Below, in pieces: positions 9,295 to 24,200 of a stretch of DNA of 64,000 bases. Source of the DNA: Capra hircus (lineage: Eukaryota; Chordata; Mammalia; Artiodactyla; Bovidae); assembly GCF_001704415.2 (NCBI RefSeq), contig NW_017189517.1, positions 10,737,167 to 10,801,166 of the forward strand, in the 5' to 3' direction. Within the stretch, counting starts at the first letter, position 1. Every line of letters begins with the position of its first letter. The notes below the pieces were generated by a model. The model worked only from the letters and a program-made list of their open reading frames with translations, was not told the DNA's origin and did no database searches. The position numbers and the translations under genes are program-made.

Positions 9295-12200
9295 GTGAGG
9301 ACGGTTGGGGAGGATGGAGTGCAGGGTTCAGGAGCTCCTTGACCCCCTGCAAGCAGTCTTCCTTTCCTCCAGTGAGAGTTGGAGCTCATATGAGTTCACC
9401 ACGCTGAGGGGGTGGGGACTTGTCTGCTTGACAGTGACTTGGGTCCCAAGGTAGAGTGAAAGTTTGACCCTAAACTCTGGGCAGTGTGGGGAAAATGGGA
9501 CTCTCTCTACCTGTGGCTCTGTTGGCCCCTCTCAAAGGAACTACAACAGGCTTCTGGCTCTTCTAACAGGTTGCTTGCCCTGCCTAATTTACACCACTGA
9601 ATGTCAGACTGAAGCCCCTGGAACTAGAATTGCAACTTGACACCTGTCTCTAAGAGCTGCTATTTCTAAGCTTAGTTTAGGAACCCTGGCGTTAACAGAG
9701 GTTTACTTCGATAAATCACAGTTTATCTAATAACTTGTAATTAAATGCCACATTCATGTCCTATTAAGTGATTCAGACTTGTCATAATGTTTTCAGATCC
9801 TAAAAATGCCTGAAACACATTCCAGTCAATAAAAAAATGAAGGGTGGCATGTAGCTTAGGTAAGTGAAAGTGCAGGTTTTCAAAAACAATAGAAAGAATC
9901 GACTCTTGAATTTTAGTGGTAGGTTCTTGTGTTTTCTGCCAGTAAGTCACCAGAGGGTCTATTTTAAGGCGGACTCTTGTGATAGTGAAGGTTAGGTTGG
10001 CAGACCTCTTGAGCCTATTACATTTCACTTTTGTAATTAGACAATTCATTTTAAAGCCAATTTGTGAGACCCTGTAGAAATGGAATGACTCCAAAAAGGG
10101 GGGATGGGAGTAGAATTAGCCAAAACACTAATCAAGCACAGTGAAGGCAAAGAGAAAGGTAATCCTTGTCTATCAAGCTGATTATGATATCCTTATTTTG
10201 GGGAAAAAGCAGACTTACCTTTTGTCTTTTATTATATTTCAACATTGAAGGAATGGTGAAGTGACTCTTTGCTTTCCTAATTGTGTCCTCAGCTCTACAT
10301 TAATTTTTGATATTATAAAAATAAATTGGTATTTTTTTGAATCTTGTAAGCCGGCAGTTGTTGGGGACTGGGGTGATCCTGTTGACCTGCATTAAGACTG
10401 TTGCTGCTTTTTTGCTTCATGATTTAAGTAATTATTTGAAAGTAGCATGATGTGACAGGAGAAAGAGTGAGGTGACCAGGCCTAGTCCCAATTTTCTCCC
10501 TAACTGGCTATGATTAGGAATGAGTCACTTAGCCTTTCTGAGTCTCTGTTTTCAAATTTAAAATTTCAGAGAGCTGGATTAGGTGATCTCCACCATCCAG
10601 GTGATCTCCACCATCCACCAAGCCCAGTCCAGTTCGGCCTTGAAAATCCTTCTTCACCTCTTGTCCTGGGCATGGCACTCTGCTCAGGACTGCAAGGGTG
10701 ACCAAAACGCCTCTCCCAAGGGGTTTAAAACACATGCACACTTGCCTTTAATAAAAAGTGAAGTTGGTGTCTCAAGAAGCATCTGGTTTCCCATTGTACT
10801 CTTTGGGTGCAAAGAGGGGAATGATAGCATTAGGTTTGTGGAATGAAGAGAGGCTTGTGGAGGGTCTGACATCTGAGATGGCTATTGAAGGATAGGAAGG
10901 GTTTTGACAGAGAGTGGTGGGAGGGAGGGCATTTGAGGCAGAAGAGGCAATGTGAGCAAATCTCTAGGTCTGTTGATGTAGTTGAGCAGCAGGGTTACAG
11001 AGTAGCACAAGTGTTTAGGGCAACGGGGAGATGTGCTGATAGGGTTCCTACTGGGCACGAGGGCTCCCCAGCTCTACTCACGTGACAGCGCACTTAGGCA
11101 GTAACGTTTACAGGTAGATCCTCTGGGGTAAACAGATGAGGTACTGGTGTCTGGTGGTAACTGGTTTGGGGGCGTGAATTCTGACCAGAAGGAACTGGAG
11201 GCAACCAGCCTGGAGCTCCGCCCCATACCTCTTCTAGCTGTCCCCCAGCCCAGAGGAGATCAGTATCTCAGCCAGCCTCTCTTCCACAGCACACCACTGG
11301 GGACTTTCTGCAGAGGACAGTGAGGAGTTGAGGGGCCATCGAAGACTTCAGTGTTAACCAGAGAACTGGCATTCATACAGCCGAAGGATATCTTATATGA
11401 GAAGACATAAATCATTTTATTTTTTACTTTCCAGTGACCTTTCACAGGTTTTTCAACCTTACACGTTTAGAGCTCGGAGGAATAGTACAACTGTCATGAG
11501 CCGTCACAACTTGGTAAGTATAGGAGTAAGTATCCTTAGTGGTTGGGATTGGAGGCGACACTTTCAAATGTTGTTTTTTTTGAAGTGGTGTGCTAGACAC
11601 CACTGCTTATGAAAGAAACAAATGATTTTACCTGTCTTGTTTACTGCTTATGCCGTGGCCATTTTCAATTTTTGGTGCAAAAAGGAAATCTGGTTAAAAA
11701 TTTTTCTTGACTGTGGGACTTGGTATTTTTAAACACTGTTCATTGTTTTTTGTCACTACTTGCATCATGGTTGTGAGGTAAGAAAGTGTTAGTCGCTCAG
11801 TCGTGTCCAGCTCTTTGCAACCCCATGGACTGTAGCCCACCGGGCTCCTCTGTCCATGGAATTTTCCAGGAAGAATACTGGAGTGGGTTGCCATTTCTTT
11901 CTCTAGGCAGTCTTCCCAACCCAGGGATCAAACCCTGGTCCCCTGCATTGCAGGAGGATTCTTTACCATCTGAGCCACCAGGGAAGCTCAGGGGTAAGTC
12001 AGGATTAACTTCTAATTATATCTGAGAATAGGTCTTTATTTGTCCTAGGATGCAAAAATCATGTATATGGTAGCAGAGTATTTATTTTTGTTGGACAGAG
12101 CTATCTATTTAAAGTAAAGACTACTTGAAAATGCTTGTATTTGCATTCCCAGTAGAGGTGCTGATGGTGACTGGTCTATATAGCCAGAGCCATCACGGAT

Positions 12201-15200
12201 CACCTTTTTAGTTGGTCGTGGTGGGAGAAATTATGAAGAGGTTTTTATATAGTAGCCTTTCACATGTGGAGTCCACTTATCCAGTAATTGCAGTGCCCCG
12301 GAAGGTATGAAGTGTAAGCAAATAGGCCTCTAAATGGCTGAACCAGATTTCCATAGTCTGTGCACAAAGGTTCATCATTTTATTTATAGGAGAGGCTCTC
12401 TGACCTCTGAATCATCTAAAATTTATGCACAATTATAATAAGCTTCGAACTCAGTAGTGTGTGAGAAACAGCAAATCGGAAGAAGTACATTTGGGTTAAA
12501 GGTGTATTAGCAGCTGCTAGCAAGGGAGGAGAGGGGAAGACTGAAAAGCAGATAGAGGTTTTTACAAAATTAGTCTGTGGCTTAGTATTAGAGCTGAGAG
12601 CCTGTTGATAGACCCTGAGGGTGTCACTGGCATCGAACTGTAAAATAGTTGATATTCCTACAATATCTGGGTCATTAACCTTTTCTGAAATTGTAGTAAT
12701 ACTTACACTTATATGGTATTTTACATGTTACAGAGTACTTTCAGACATTTAATTCTCATAGCAACCCCTATGAAGTAGGCAGGGCAAAAGATGTTTTTCC
12801 CAATTAAAAGAGGCAGCAGCTAAGACTCAGCCGATCAAAGTGACTTGCTCCGAATAAGTGGCAGAGCTGGGGTTAGACTAGACATCTTCCAGTGCTATTC
12901 TGTTTGGTAAAATCTGTTTAAGAAAGGGACGGGGGATAGAACACTTTTAAGATTTCCAGCTACAGTGTCTACAGATACTTCAAGGGGGAAATGATAGCTC
13001 TCTGGAGGTTTGGTTTCCTGCACCTTCTTCCCTGAGGATACTAGAAAATAGAACTACTCGTTTTTGCTGTGTATGTGAAAAATCTTTCTACATGTTCTAC
13101 AGCTGTGTTCCTGATATCAATAGCATAGCAAAGAAGCGAAAATGATTTTGCCCCTCTGCACTTCACTTGGCTATTTTCTAAGATGTGAAGATTCTTAGCA
13201 TCTAAGATTCTTAGATGATTCGGGGCTCATCTCACTAATAGCCTTCCTTCTGGCTGTGCTGAAGTGCATGAGTTTGCTGAAGTGCATGAGTTTGCTGAAG
13301 GGATGTGTGGATGCACTCTTCTTTATTGATCCCTATGCTCTCTTCACTCTTTCCCCTTCTCCTCTCTGGTTTTCTGGTTTAGGACACCATCCCCAGCACC
13401 CTTTGGCTACTTTTTTCATAATATTGATTACACCATATGTATTATGTCACCACAAGCTCTACAGATCTTAATATACTTACCTATGTCCCATCTTGGCTCA
13501 GACGGTAAAGCATCTGTCTACAATGTGGGAGACCTGGATTTTTTTTTTTCATATGTACTTTTATTTTATTTTTTATTTATTTTATTTTTTTTTAGTTTTT
13601 TATTTTTTTAATTTTAAAATCTTTAATTCTTACATGTGTTCCCAAACATGCACCCCCCTCCCACCTCCCTCCCCATAACATCTCTGTGGGTCATCCCCAT
13701 GCACCAGCCCCAAGCATGCTGTATCCTGCGTCAGACATAGACTGGCGATTCAGTTCTTACATGATAGTATACATGTTAGAAATTAAAATTGTGGTTTTGA
13801 CTCAACTGAGAGACCTGGATTTGAGCCCTGGGTTGGGAAGATCCCCTGGCGAAGGAAATGGCCATCCACTCCAGTACTATTTGCCTAGAAAATCCCATGG
13901 ACAGAGGAGCCTGGTAGGCTACAGCCTATGGGGTCACAAAGAGTCAGACACCACTGAGTGACTTCACTTTCACTTTTTATGTGCCATCTTAACCTGCACA
14001 AAGTGAGGTATTGCAGACTGAAATGGAAAGAGGTGCGGTTGGGGGGCTGATGAAAGAGCATGCAGAAGTAGGATCTGATTTGCTGATTAGATAGAAAGGC
14101 AGAGGGAAGGTGTACTCAGAGTGACTGATATTTTATTTCTTGATGACCATGTTTCTTCTTGCCTTTATTCCAGATAGGAATTGAGAGGAATTAGACATTT
14201 GAAGGGCAAACAGTACATTCTTCCCTGGAGTGTTGGGTTCAAGGAGTGTTGGGTCCAAAGCAATATTCAAAATCTTCTCAAAAATGGCAGTCCTCCTGTC
14301 TCACCTCCTTGCACTTTCAGCAGACGACCTGAGCCTTTTCACTTTGCAGAGATGGCAGACACTTCTCTTAGATAACCAGTGACCTTCTTCTCCTGGAAGT
14401 CTTGCCCTTCACGTGGGGGACTTTCTGCTAATGGTTGGGAAGTTGTTGGACTCCCCTGGACCTTTGCTCAGTCTGTTGTCTCTGCTCTATCTTGTGTCCT
14501 CTGTCCCTTCCTTGCTGGCTCTTTCCCTCCTGCCTTCTCCCAACTCACACATCCCATATCTGGAAAACAAGCCTCTTTCTTCATAGGTCTGTCTTTGCCT
14601 TTTTCCCTTCCTCTCTCCGAGTTTTTTCAAAGCTTAATCCACACTCAGTTCAGTTCAGTTCAGTTCAGTCGCTCAGTCGTGTCTGACTCTTTGTGACCCC
14701 GTGAATCTCAGCACGCCAGGCCTCCCTGTCCATCACCAACTCCCGGAGTTCACTCAAACTCATGTCCACTGAGTCGGTGATGCCATGCAGCCATCTTATC
14801 CTCTGTCGTCCCTTCTCCTCCTGCCCCCAATCCCTCCCAGCATCAGGGTCTTTTCCAATGAGTCAACTCTTCTCATGAGGTGGCCAAAGTATTGGAGTTT
14901 CAGCTTTAGCATCAGTCCTTCCAATGGACACCCAGGACTGATCTCCTTTGGAATGGACTGGTTGGATCTCCTTGCAGTGCAAGGGACTCTCAAGAGTCTT
15001 CTCCAACACCACAGTTCAAAAGCATCAATTCTTCAGTGCTCAGCTTTCTTTATGGTCCAATTCTCACATCCATGCATGACCACTGGAAAAACCATAGCCT
15101 TGACAGATGGACCTTTGTTGGCAAAGTAATGTCTCTGCCTTTTAATATGCTATCTAGGTTGGTCATAACTTTCCTTCCAAGGATTAAGACACTCAACTAC

Positions 15201-18200
15201 CTCTAATTCCTTGCCAACAATTCATCCAGTTTATAATCTCAAGACACTTATCACAACTCCATTCAAAAACCATCCTGTAAAATCCCCCAGCACCCACTTG
15301 ACCACCAGTGTCAGGGACCTCTTTTCTGGTCCCACTTGAGCTCTTTGCTCTATTTCACACCATTAACTGCCACTTCCTTGAGGTTCTTGGCTTTTTCCTC
15401 AGCCCATCCATTGCTCTCATTGCTGGTACCAGACACAGCTCTGCTGTTCTCTGTCCCTCTTCTGGGTCGACTTTCTAGTCCTGTCTCAAATTGACCAGTT
15501 GTGTAGGATGTAGACTTACCATCTAAACTGGTGACTTTCTCTGCAGTCAGCTTCTGGCAGTCCTTTGGCTTTCCTGATTATTTTGCTGCCTTTGGGGTTT
15601 GTTTTGTTCCCCGATGGACCCGTTCATGCTCTCTGCCCTACTGTCCTGATAGAGTCTTGCCTGCCTTATTTACTGGCCCTGTAGTTTAGCATTTTTTTCA
15701 AATGGCCTTATCAAGAGTTCACCAACAAACATGTATTACTTTCGTAATGGAAAAGAAATACTTGTGAAAAGAATTTTACTGGTAAAATTTTTCTCTCTTT
15801 CAAGCCTAGGAGAGGAAGAAATAAAAGAAAGGGGTGGGAAATGAAGGGATCTCTTTTGAGGTAAAATCTTATTTCAGTGGATAACTAAAAAATTTTACCT
15901 GAATTAGCTTCTGCCTAAAACACTTAGTTTTTTAGTTTATCACTCCTTTATAATACTTGCCACAGTTCAGTTCAGTTCAGTTCAGTCACTCAGTCGTGTC
16001 TGACTCTTTGCGACCCCATGAATCGCTGCATGCCAGGCCTCCCTGTCCATCACCAACTCCCGGAGTTCATTAGTATTGTTTAAAGTTTTGATAGGATAGG
16101 GGCTCTTGTAGCAGGATAATTGTCGTATTTCGCTTTATAGTATTACAGATTCATTCACCTTTCATCATCCCCCTGCTGTTAAGATGTTAGTATGAATTTT
16201 ACTTTACATTTCATGATCAGATCATGATGATTTTTGAAGGAACATATTTTGGTACCCAAATCATTTTGTCTTTGTGTTATTAGAAAATGATCTAAAGGAA
16301 AGCAACAGTTATCTTTAAAATGCACCTTGCCTCTACATTGATTTTTTTTCCTGAACTAGTAAGCTTTGTGGTGATAGCATTAATGATCAAATTTTAGAAT
16401 TGACTTAGATCATGCAAGTAAAATCTTATTGCAGTTTTTTAAAGTGTTTCAGTAAACATTAACTGTAAATAAAATATTGTTGTTGTTCAGTTACTGTGTT
16501 CAACTCTTTGCAACCCCATGGACAGTAGCACACCAGGCTCCTCTGTCCTCCACTATCTCTCAGAGTTTGTTCAAATTAGACAAAATATTTTATTGGGCTT
16601 ATTTTCTCGTCTTCCTCCATTGGTGCATTGGTAATAAAAATGAATAGAATCAGGGTTTTTGCTTTCCCCTCATACAGAGTTCCTTATTTTAGTTAAGTGG
16701 GGTAATGGCTATTTCTAAGACCTGGAGTCTTTTTTTACATAAATGTACACAGCTCTGCATTCATTTGGGAAAAATGTTAAAGTCAGTGCCTGTCTAGCGA
16801 CAGATGGTGCTTTGAGGTTGGACACCTGGTGTACTTTCTAAAGACTGAATGTACTGCTTCTCTAGTGCATTAATGTTCAGTGATTTAAAGAGCTCGATTT
16901 CTCAGAAGAATATGAGAAATTATCTAGGAAGAGGTTGTACACTGGCACTGACAGCAGACCGCAGCTTTGTGGTTCAAAAAATAGTAAATGTTGACTTTTT
17001 CTTTCCAGTTGCTGTCAACCTCACCTAATCGGATTCCTAGCAGCAGACTGCATCAAATCAAAAGGGTAAATTTTACTTACTGGCTCAGATCTGTAATTTT
17101 CTGCATTTTGCATTTTGATTTTATCTTCACCTTGCAGAATTAGGTATTAAAAGTGAGTCAGGCTGCCACTCTGGTTAGTTATAGACAGGTTAAAATTCTT
17201 CTGAGTGGGCAGATAAAATACAGATGTGGCATGGGTGACAATCTTAGAATGTCAGTCCTGCTGTACTCTGATGATGTCAAATGAAGTAGAAAAGTCCTTT
17301 TCGTTTCCTTGGAAATAGAGAACTGTCTGGATAAATATTCTGTTTTCAGCACATGTTTGTCTTTGTAGGAGGAAGGCATGGACATAATGAACAGAGAAAC
17401 TGCGCACGAAAGGTTAGTGCTTCACAAGAACAGGGTGTGGCCTAAGGTATGTCTTGTTTACAAGCTCTGATGGCTGTTCATTTTTGTCTGTTTTAGAGAA
17501 GTGCAAACTGCAATGCAGATAAGCCAGTCATGGGATGAGAGCTTGAGCCTGGTAAAGTTTTCACATATCTGCTTGTTTTTTTTAATTTTCTAGAGCCCAC
17601 TGTATTATTTATTGGCTTCATTCACTTTTGGCCCTCCTGTTTCCAAATTTGAATTCAACATTTGTTCTCTGCTTTCCCACCAGAATATGAAATTACAACT
17701 TTTAGGAGTGTATATCTGTAAAAGCGTAGGTGTGTTTGTGTAGTAAAGAACAGTGATGTGTTGACTTGTGAATTATGAGGAAATAACACTTTCTTTTTAC
17801 AGAGTGATAGTGATTTTGACAAGCAGGAGAAATTATATTCTCCTAAAAGGATTGACTTCACTCCTGTTTCTCCGGCACCATCACCCACCAGAGGATTTGG
17901 AAAGGTAGGTTCACTGATGAGATATTAACTCTCTTTCACACATTGAGCTGATCACTTTCTAAAATGCACAATACACAAACACAAATCACCTAATTTTTGA
18001 TGAATTCAATGACTGGAAGGAAAATTAATTGAAGTCTATGGTAGTAATTTGAGAAAAAAATCTGTTACTCTATCTATCCATCCATCTGTTCTCTCATAAA
18101 CATATATGAGAGACAGGTAAGTAGTTCTAAAATGTTTTTGTCATTTTGAGAAGAATCTTTTGAAAACTGGAACACTAGAACTATTTTAATATATGTTTTT

Positions 18201-21200
18201 TCCTAGCAATGTTTTTCACCATCCTTGCAGATGTTTGTGAGCAGCAGTGGGCTACCACCAAGTCCCGTTCCTAGCCCAAGACGCTTTTCCACGTAAGTAA
18301 ACCTGCTTTTTCAATGTGGATGAAAGGCTGTTCATTAAATTTGTCTCTCTGGTGAACTTTTTCTTCAGCATTTTATTATGGAAATTTCAAACAGCAAAGC
18401 TGAAAGAATTTCACAGTGAGCGTCTATATACCTACCACCTATATATTCAACTGTTAACATTTTACCATATTTAATTTTTGAGACATAGTGCCAGTTGATG
18501 TTTAGTTTACATTTCACGCATATGGAAATGTATTCTTTATAGAAGTAAGGAAAAAAATGTTAGGCCAGTCAAAATCCCAAATAACTTATTTATAAGATTT
18601 ATCTTTAAAAAACGACAACTGTTGTGGATATTTTGTCTTAGGAAATGAGTTTTTAAAAATGGCTTAAAATGCCATGTTATTCCAGATTGTCATATGCCAG
18701 GTCAGATCATGTATTGGCATTTCAATTACTCAGCCTACAACACAGATATTGTCCATTTCTCCCTATATGGCTATAAACTGTATTGATTTGCCAAAAGTAC
18801 TTACTGTTATCCTGTTTGTTCTTTAAAGCAGGAGAAGCCAGAGTCCAATCAAGTGCATTAGGCCCAGTGTTCTTGCTCCTCTTAAAAGAAAAGGTATGCC
18901 TCACCCTTCTGCTGTTAAACATAGTCCAGCTTGAATTACAAATTAACAGTTTCTGTCTGAAATTAGTTCAAAGCTTAACTCCTTTTTTCTAAAGAAATAG
19001 TGCAATGTTCTTTTCCAATGTATGCTTTAGTGATTCTAAATTCTGGGAATTAGTTTGATACCGTCTGTATTTTTTTTACACTTCATAACTGAGTCTTATT
19101 CATGTATTCATATAATCAATACATGTTTGAGAAATTTCGCCTCTCAGCAATCTGAATATAAAAGAGATATGTTGATATGTTGCAGAAGTATGTGTTAATG
19201 TCATAGCAAATAAGTCCATACACATACTGTATGCTCAAATATAAGCCACCACCAAATGACAGCTTGCCAAACAGAACAGCCTCCCATTCAAGTCTCTGTA
19301 GGGTTTTTGATAATAGAGTGCTCTGTGTGTGTGGTTTATAAGAAATACACTTTCTTTTTTTCTTCTTTTAATTTATGCTTTAATTGAAGTCTAGTTGATT
19401 TACAGTGTGTTAATTTCTGCTGTACAGCAAAGTGATTCAGTTATATACACATATATATATATTCTTTTTTATGTTCTTTTCCATTATGGTTTATTCCAGG
19501 ATATTGAATGTAGTTCTCTGTGCTATACAGTAGGACCTTGTTGTTTATCCATTCTATATGTAATGGTTTGCATCTACCAACCCCAAACTCCCAAGGGGTG
19601 CTCTTTTAATTACATTATTTTAAACCACAAAGCACTAAATGAAAATGATCTCACTCAGTGCTAGTTTTAGATGCTTATAGAGGGCACCCAATGGAGTCTA
19701 TTTAAAGAAAGGCAAAGAAATTTAACACGAGTTTAGTCGTTATTCCTGGGGATATAACAACATGATTGCAAGCGTTGGATGTCATTTTAAATGAAAGTTT
19801 TAATGATAATTCTAAAAAAGCAATTTAGTAAGTTTTTTTGTGTGTGTGCAGATCACCTTCAGGGCTAGTAAACAAATCAACTCTTCTAATGTTAGGTAAA
19901 GTGATACTTGGGGCTTTGGTGAAAACTTTCCAGTAGTAGTATCATACACAGATTCAAAAGTGCTATATTTCAGACAACTTAAAATTAAAGATGGTGTGCT
20001 CTGGGGAACAGATGCTGATACAGTGGCAGGATTTGTATTTAGTGAATAGATTTTACTTTATAAATAAATAGTCTTTTTCCTTAATGCTGCAAGGAATTAT
20101 TTACGGTCCTAAGAACCTTCTCAGGAGCTATGATGTGAAAGTAAAGCTTAGAAATTAAATCTAGTATTGTTATTAGTATTAATTTTAAATATATTATAGG
20201 AAGTTGGTGGAGCTTAATATGGTTGTTCCATTTCAAAGCTATTCCAAAATATACCAGCAGATGGAGGGATTCTTTGCTCAAAAGGGCTAAAGTCTTTTGC
20301 TAATGAAGTGTTAAAAGCCTGGCAGCAGCTTTGAAAAGCTGCATATTAAAGCATGGAAAAAAGCAAATGAAAATATAACCTTTCTTGAATTTCAGTAATT
20401 TTCAGGATAGCTCCAGAGGAAAGATAATATGAATTAATTAATAATATGGGGGAAAAATGAATGTTGTGTTTGTTCTTCCTTGATCTTTTTCCATCATAAG
20501 ACTCTTGTAGAGGTTTAAGTTCATGGTTGCTAATTTCCTAATGGAGTATAGATAAGCCCATTAATTAAATTGTCTTTAATGTTTGATTTTAAAGCTCAGA
20601 TAAAGAGCTTTGAAACCAAGGTGTGTATGTGTTTTAAATCATAGCTTATTTGGAAAGGAGCTTTTTCTGTCTAATTTAGAGTTGTTAGTCTTTGGTCTCC
20701 CACGGCAAAATGTTAAGTGTTTTTTCTTCCAGTGTAAAGTGTTTCTATCCGCAGGTCTGAGAAAATCTACAGGATTGAAGTAGCCAGTACAGCATTAATT
20801 TTGTGAACTAATTAATAATTGCTTTTAATTACAGATGTGCTTTTAAACTTGTATATTTTCTAATCTTCATTTTCACTAAGTAGCCTAAAGCAATCTTTGA
20901 TTTGTATGTTCTTTATCCGCCTGCATACTTTAGAGTCCATTTGACTTCATCTCAGGAAATGTTTTGATATTAAAATATATAACATCAAGAGTCTTTACTA
21001 ATCATCTAGCATAAATTGTTATTCACTGGGAGCTTCAGCTATTAGGGGATACTTTTTTTCTCTTGTGGTTAGTCTTGATTCATTTTGCCTAATGAAGTCA
21101 GTGTTTTACTCTTCTATTAAAGAAATTGACTGTGTGGACAGCATGGTATGTACAATAAATGAAAAGGTATTTTTAGGGCTGCTGACTTTTTAGTTGAGCT

Positions 21201-24200
21201 TATGTGGCAGTGTATTTCTTCTACATTTAAGCACATAGAAAAATAGCTTTCAAGTAACAGCCTGAAGTATTCTGATCTTTGGTCGCACAAAGATCACCCC
21301 ATTTTAGCAGCAAGCCTGTATCTGTAAAGTCACATTATGGTAGTATCACCTCTTTCTGTTTTAGGTGAAATGGAGACCGAAAGCCAGCCCAAGAGGCTCT
21401 TCCAAGGCACCACCAATATGCTGTCTCCGGAGGCTGCACAATTGTCTGATCTCAGTTCATGGTAAAAAATGAAATAAAACCCCAAAGATATGAAGGGATG
21501 ATGTATTTGAAAAGAACCACAGCAAAAGTATATTGGAGTGATGTAAAATATATTCAACTTTTTATCCATGCTCCCTAGAGGTGAAATCTCCATGGAGGTA
21601 TAGGCAGTGTAAGAAACTAGATTGTTTGAAAGTCAGTACTACCTTTGGAAGTGTGTGTACCTTTTTGACATCTTCACTTTCCTGCCTAGCTCCTGTTAGG
21701 TCAGCCTCTCGATAGTTGCTGTTGATCTCGGAATGTGTCGGTAGCTGGATGGCATGAGAAAGAGTTTCTGGGCTGTCCTGGGTAGTGTGCCTTGATTATA
21801 ACTGCTCTGCCTGTATTTTGTATTGGATTGCCCAAAAAGTTCATTTGGGTTTTCCCACAAATTGAAACAAAGTTTTTGGCCAAGGCAATATTGTATCCTT
21901 TTAACTTAGCAGAGAACACCAGCATTTCTTAAGCAGGTCATTTTCTAAATAGCAACTATCTGTTGATATAAAATCTTTTTTGAATATTTTGGGGTATTCT
22001 GTCACAATCCTAAGGTTTCACTTAAATAGTAACATTTCCAGATTACTATGGTCTGTTCACATAACGTCTTTTTTAGCTTGACTCATCTGAGTTTAGAAGT
22101 TTAGCTTAAGGCTCTTTAGTGTTTTTATGCAAAGTTAACTTCTTTTCCTATACCCAAAGTTGAGTACTTGGATTCCAACCTGTATTGGGAAGAAGGGGAA
22201 GGGATTATAGCAGTGGCCAGGTGATATTTGGAAATCTTTTGAGTACGTTTCCATCAACTTGTGTATATGTGTGTGTGTGCGCACACACATGTGTATGTGT
22301 GTTAGTTGCTCAGTCATGTCTGATTCTTTGTGACCCCACGGACTACGGTAGCCCACCAGGCTCCTCTGTCCATGGAATTCTCTAGGTAAGAATACTGGAG
22401 TGGGTTGCCATGCACTCCTCTAGGGGATCTTCCCAACCCAGGGATCAAACCCAGGTCTCTTGCATTGCAGGCGGATTCTTTACTGTCTGAGCCACCAGGG
22501 AAGCTCCTTTCCATCAACTTGCTGAGTACCTATGTTGTAGATGCAATTGTGTAGAGCCTTTCAGAACTTTTTAATTTGAGTTTTATGGCTAAGGATTTTT
22601 AAAAAAGAGCCCCAGAGGGCATTCACTTTAAAAAGAATGATGTCCTCTAAATGGAAGATGTATGTAAGCCACTTATAAGTTATACAGACTGACAATTATT
22701 GCTTTCCAATCACTTATTAATTGTTTTGTCTAAGATAACCCCTGCTTCTTGTTCACCAAGAAGTCAAAGATTATTCTGGCTGATTCGACTTATTGATCAG
22801 TACTGTTCTAACCTTGAAACACATGCCTTTTAGATTGTTCTAGCTATTTTCAGCCCCACACTCTCTCTTCTCTCTCATCCCTGTCTGTCCTTGGTAGCTT
22901 AGTGTGCTAATTTTGGTATAGAGTGCCTTTCCAGGTATGTAGATGATTGCAAAGAGAAAACTTCAAAAGCTTGTTGAGAGGACTAGCAGGTGAAATTCTA
23001 TACTGAGTGGAAACTGCGTATCACTTTTATGGTAAAGTAGGTTTTAATATAGGCACATGACATTATAAATAGATTTGCTTACCCAGTTACTAACCAAGTA
23101 ACCAAGTTCATGTTAAAAGATAAGAAAGCATTCACCAAGTTAAAAACATACAGGGTGAGGTGATTTTTTTTTCAATATTGTCATACGGTGACTGTGCTCA
23201 ATGCCATGAAATAGGTTCACACAAGTAAGGAAGGAAAAGAGAATGTATGTTATTTACCAAGGGTCCTCTCCTTTTGTTCAGATGTTTATTCCTCTGAGTA
23301 GCACAATCTAAGCTGTCTATGATGGTGACTGTTGTGAGGCTTCTGTGTTTGTTTGGCTGTACCACAGGGCTTGTATGATTTTAGTTCTCTGACCCGGGGT
23401 TGAACCCAGGCTGTAGCAGTGAAGGCCCAGAATTCTAACCACTAGGCTACCATGGAACTCCTGTGAGGCTTCTGTTTCTATTGCTACCACCTCTGTCCTC
23501 TGGACGTGTGACTGGCTGTGGGAGTCTTGGGAACATCAGCACTCTTGCTCTGTAAACACAAAAAGTACTGCCTCTGGATGCCTCTTTTCCTTTATTAACT
23601 GACTTTGTTAGAATGTCAGAGAATAATGTACCGGCAAAAGGGAGAAGATAAAAAAGAGATAACATAGCAGATCATTCACAGCTAAAGAACAAGGAGTGGA
23701 ACAGCCAAGAATTGACTGTTCTTAGAATATCCATCTATAGAACTAAGATTTTTAAAGAACAATGCACAATGCTATATTTTATTAATGCCTACCTTTATAA
23801 CACAAACATAAATAAGTGATAATGATAGTAAAAAAATTTAACTGCAAAGTAAATGGGCATATTTGGGACTAATAAGAATATTAATGAAAACAGACCCAAT
23901 ACAATTTTGCTACAGGGAATAGTAGTAGAAAATTTCTGGTTAATAGACTGTCATAAATTTGGAGTAATCAAATTATCTAAAACAGTAAAAAAAAAAAAGT
24001 GTCGCCTCACATTGGAGAGGTTTGCTTTATTCATGGCTACTCATAAAGTGCTAATAAGCCAACATACAGCTCACGCAATTTTTTCAAAGAAATTTAATAC
24101 TCAAAATTCACAAAACTCAGTGTCAAAGATATTAAGGTGATTAAACTTTTCAAATGGTGTTTTTAGTAAGTTTGTAGCATCTGGACTTCTGAGGATATGA

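Larger units (their letters stand above)
9295..11434 (+). other. PABIR2 intron 1
   Basis: GTGAGG...TTTCCAG intron. It holds one MIR relic near 10.44-10.59 kb and an 18-bp tandem duplication at 10581-10616. The rest is unique and nothing else is recognised. Confidence 0.85.
11514..17008 (+). other. PABIR2 intron 2
   Basis: A 5.5-kb intron carrying a Bov-tA SINE, a MIR relic, a SINE split by an L1, and three BovB 3' fragments, all listed separately. About 15.2-15.95 kb and 16.6-17.0 kb hold no repeat or exon that I recognise. Confidence 0.85.
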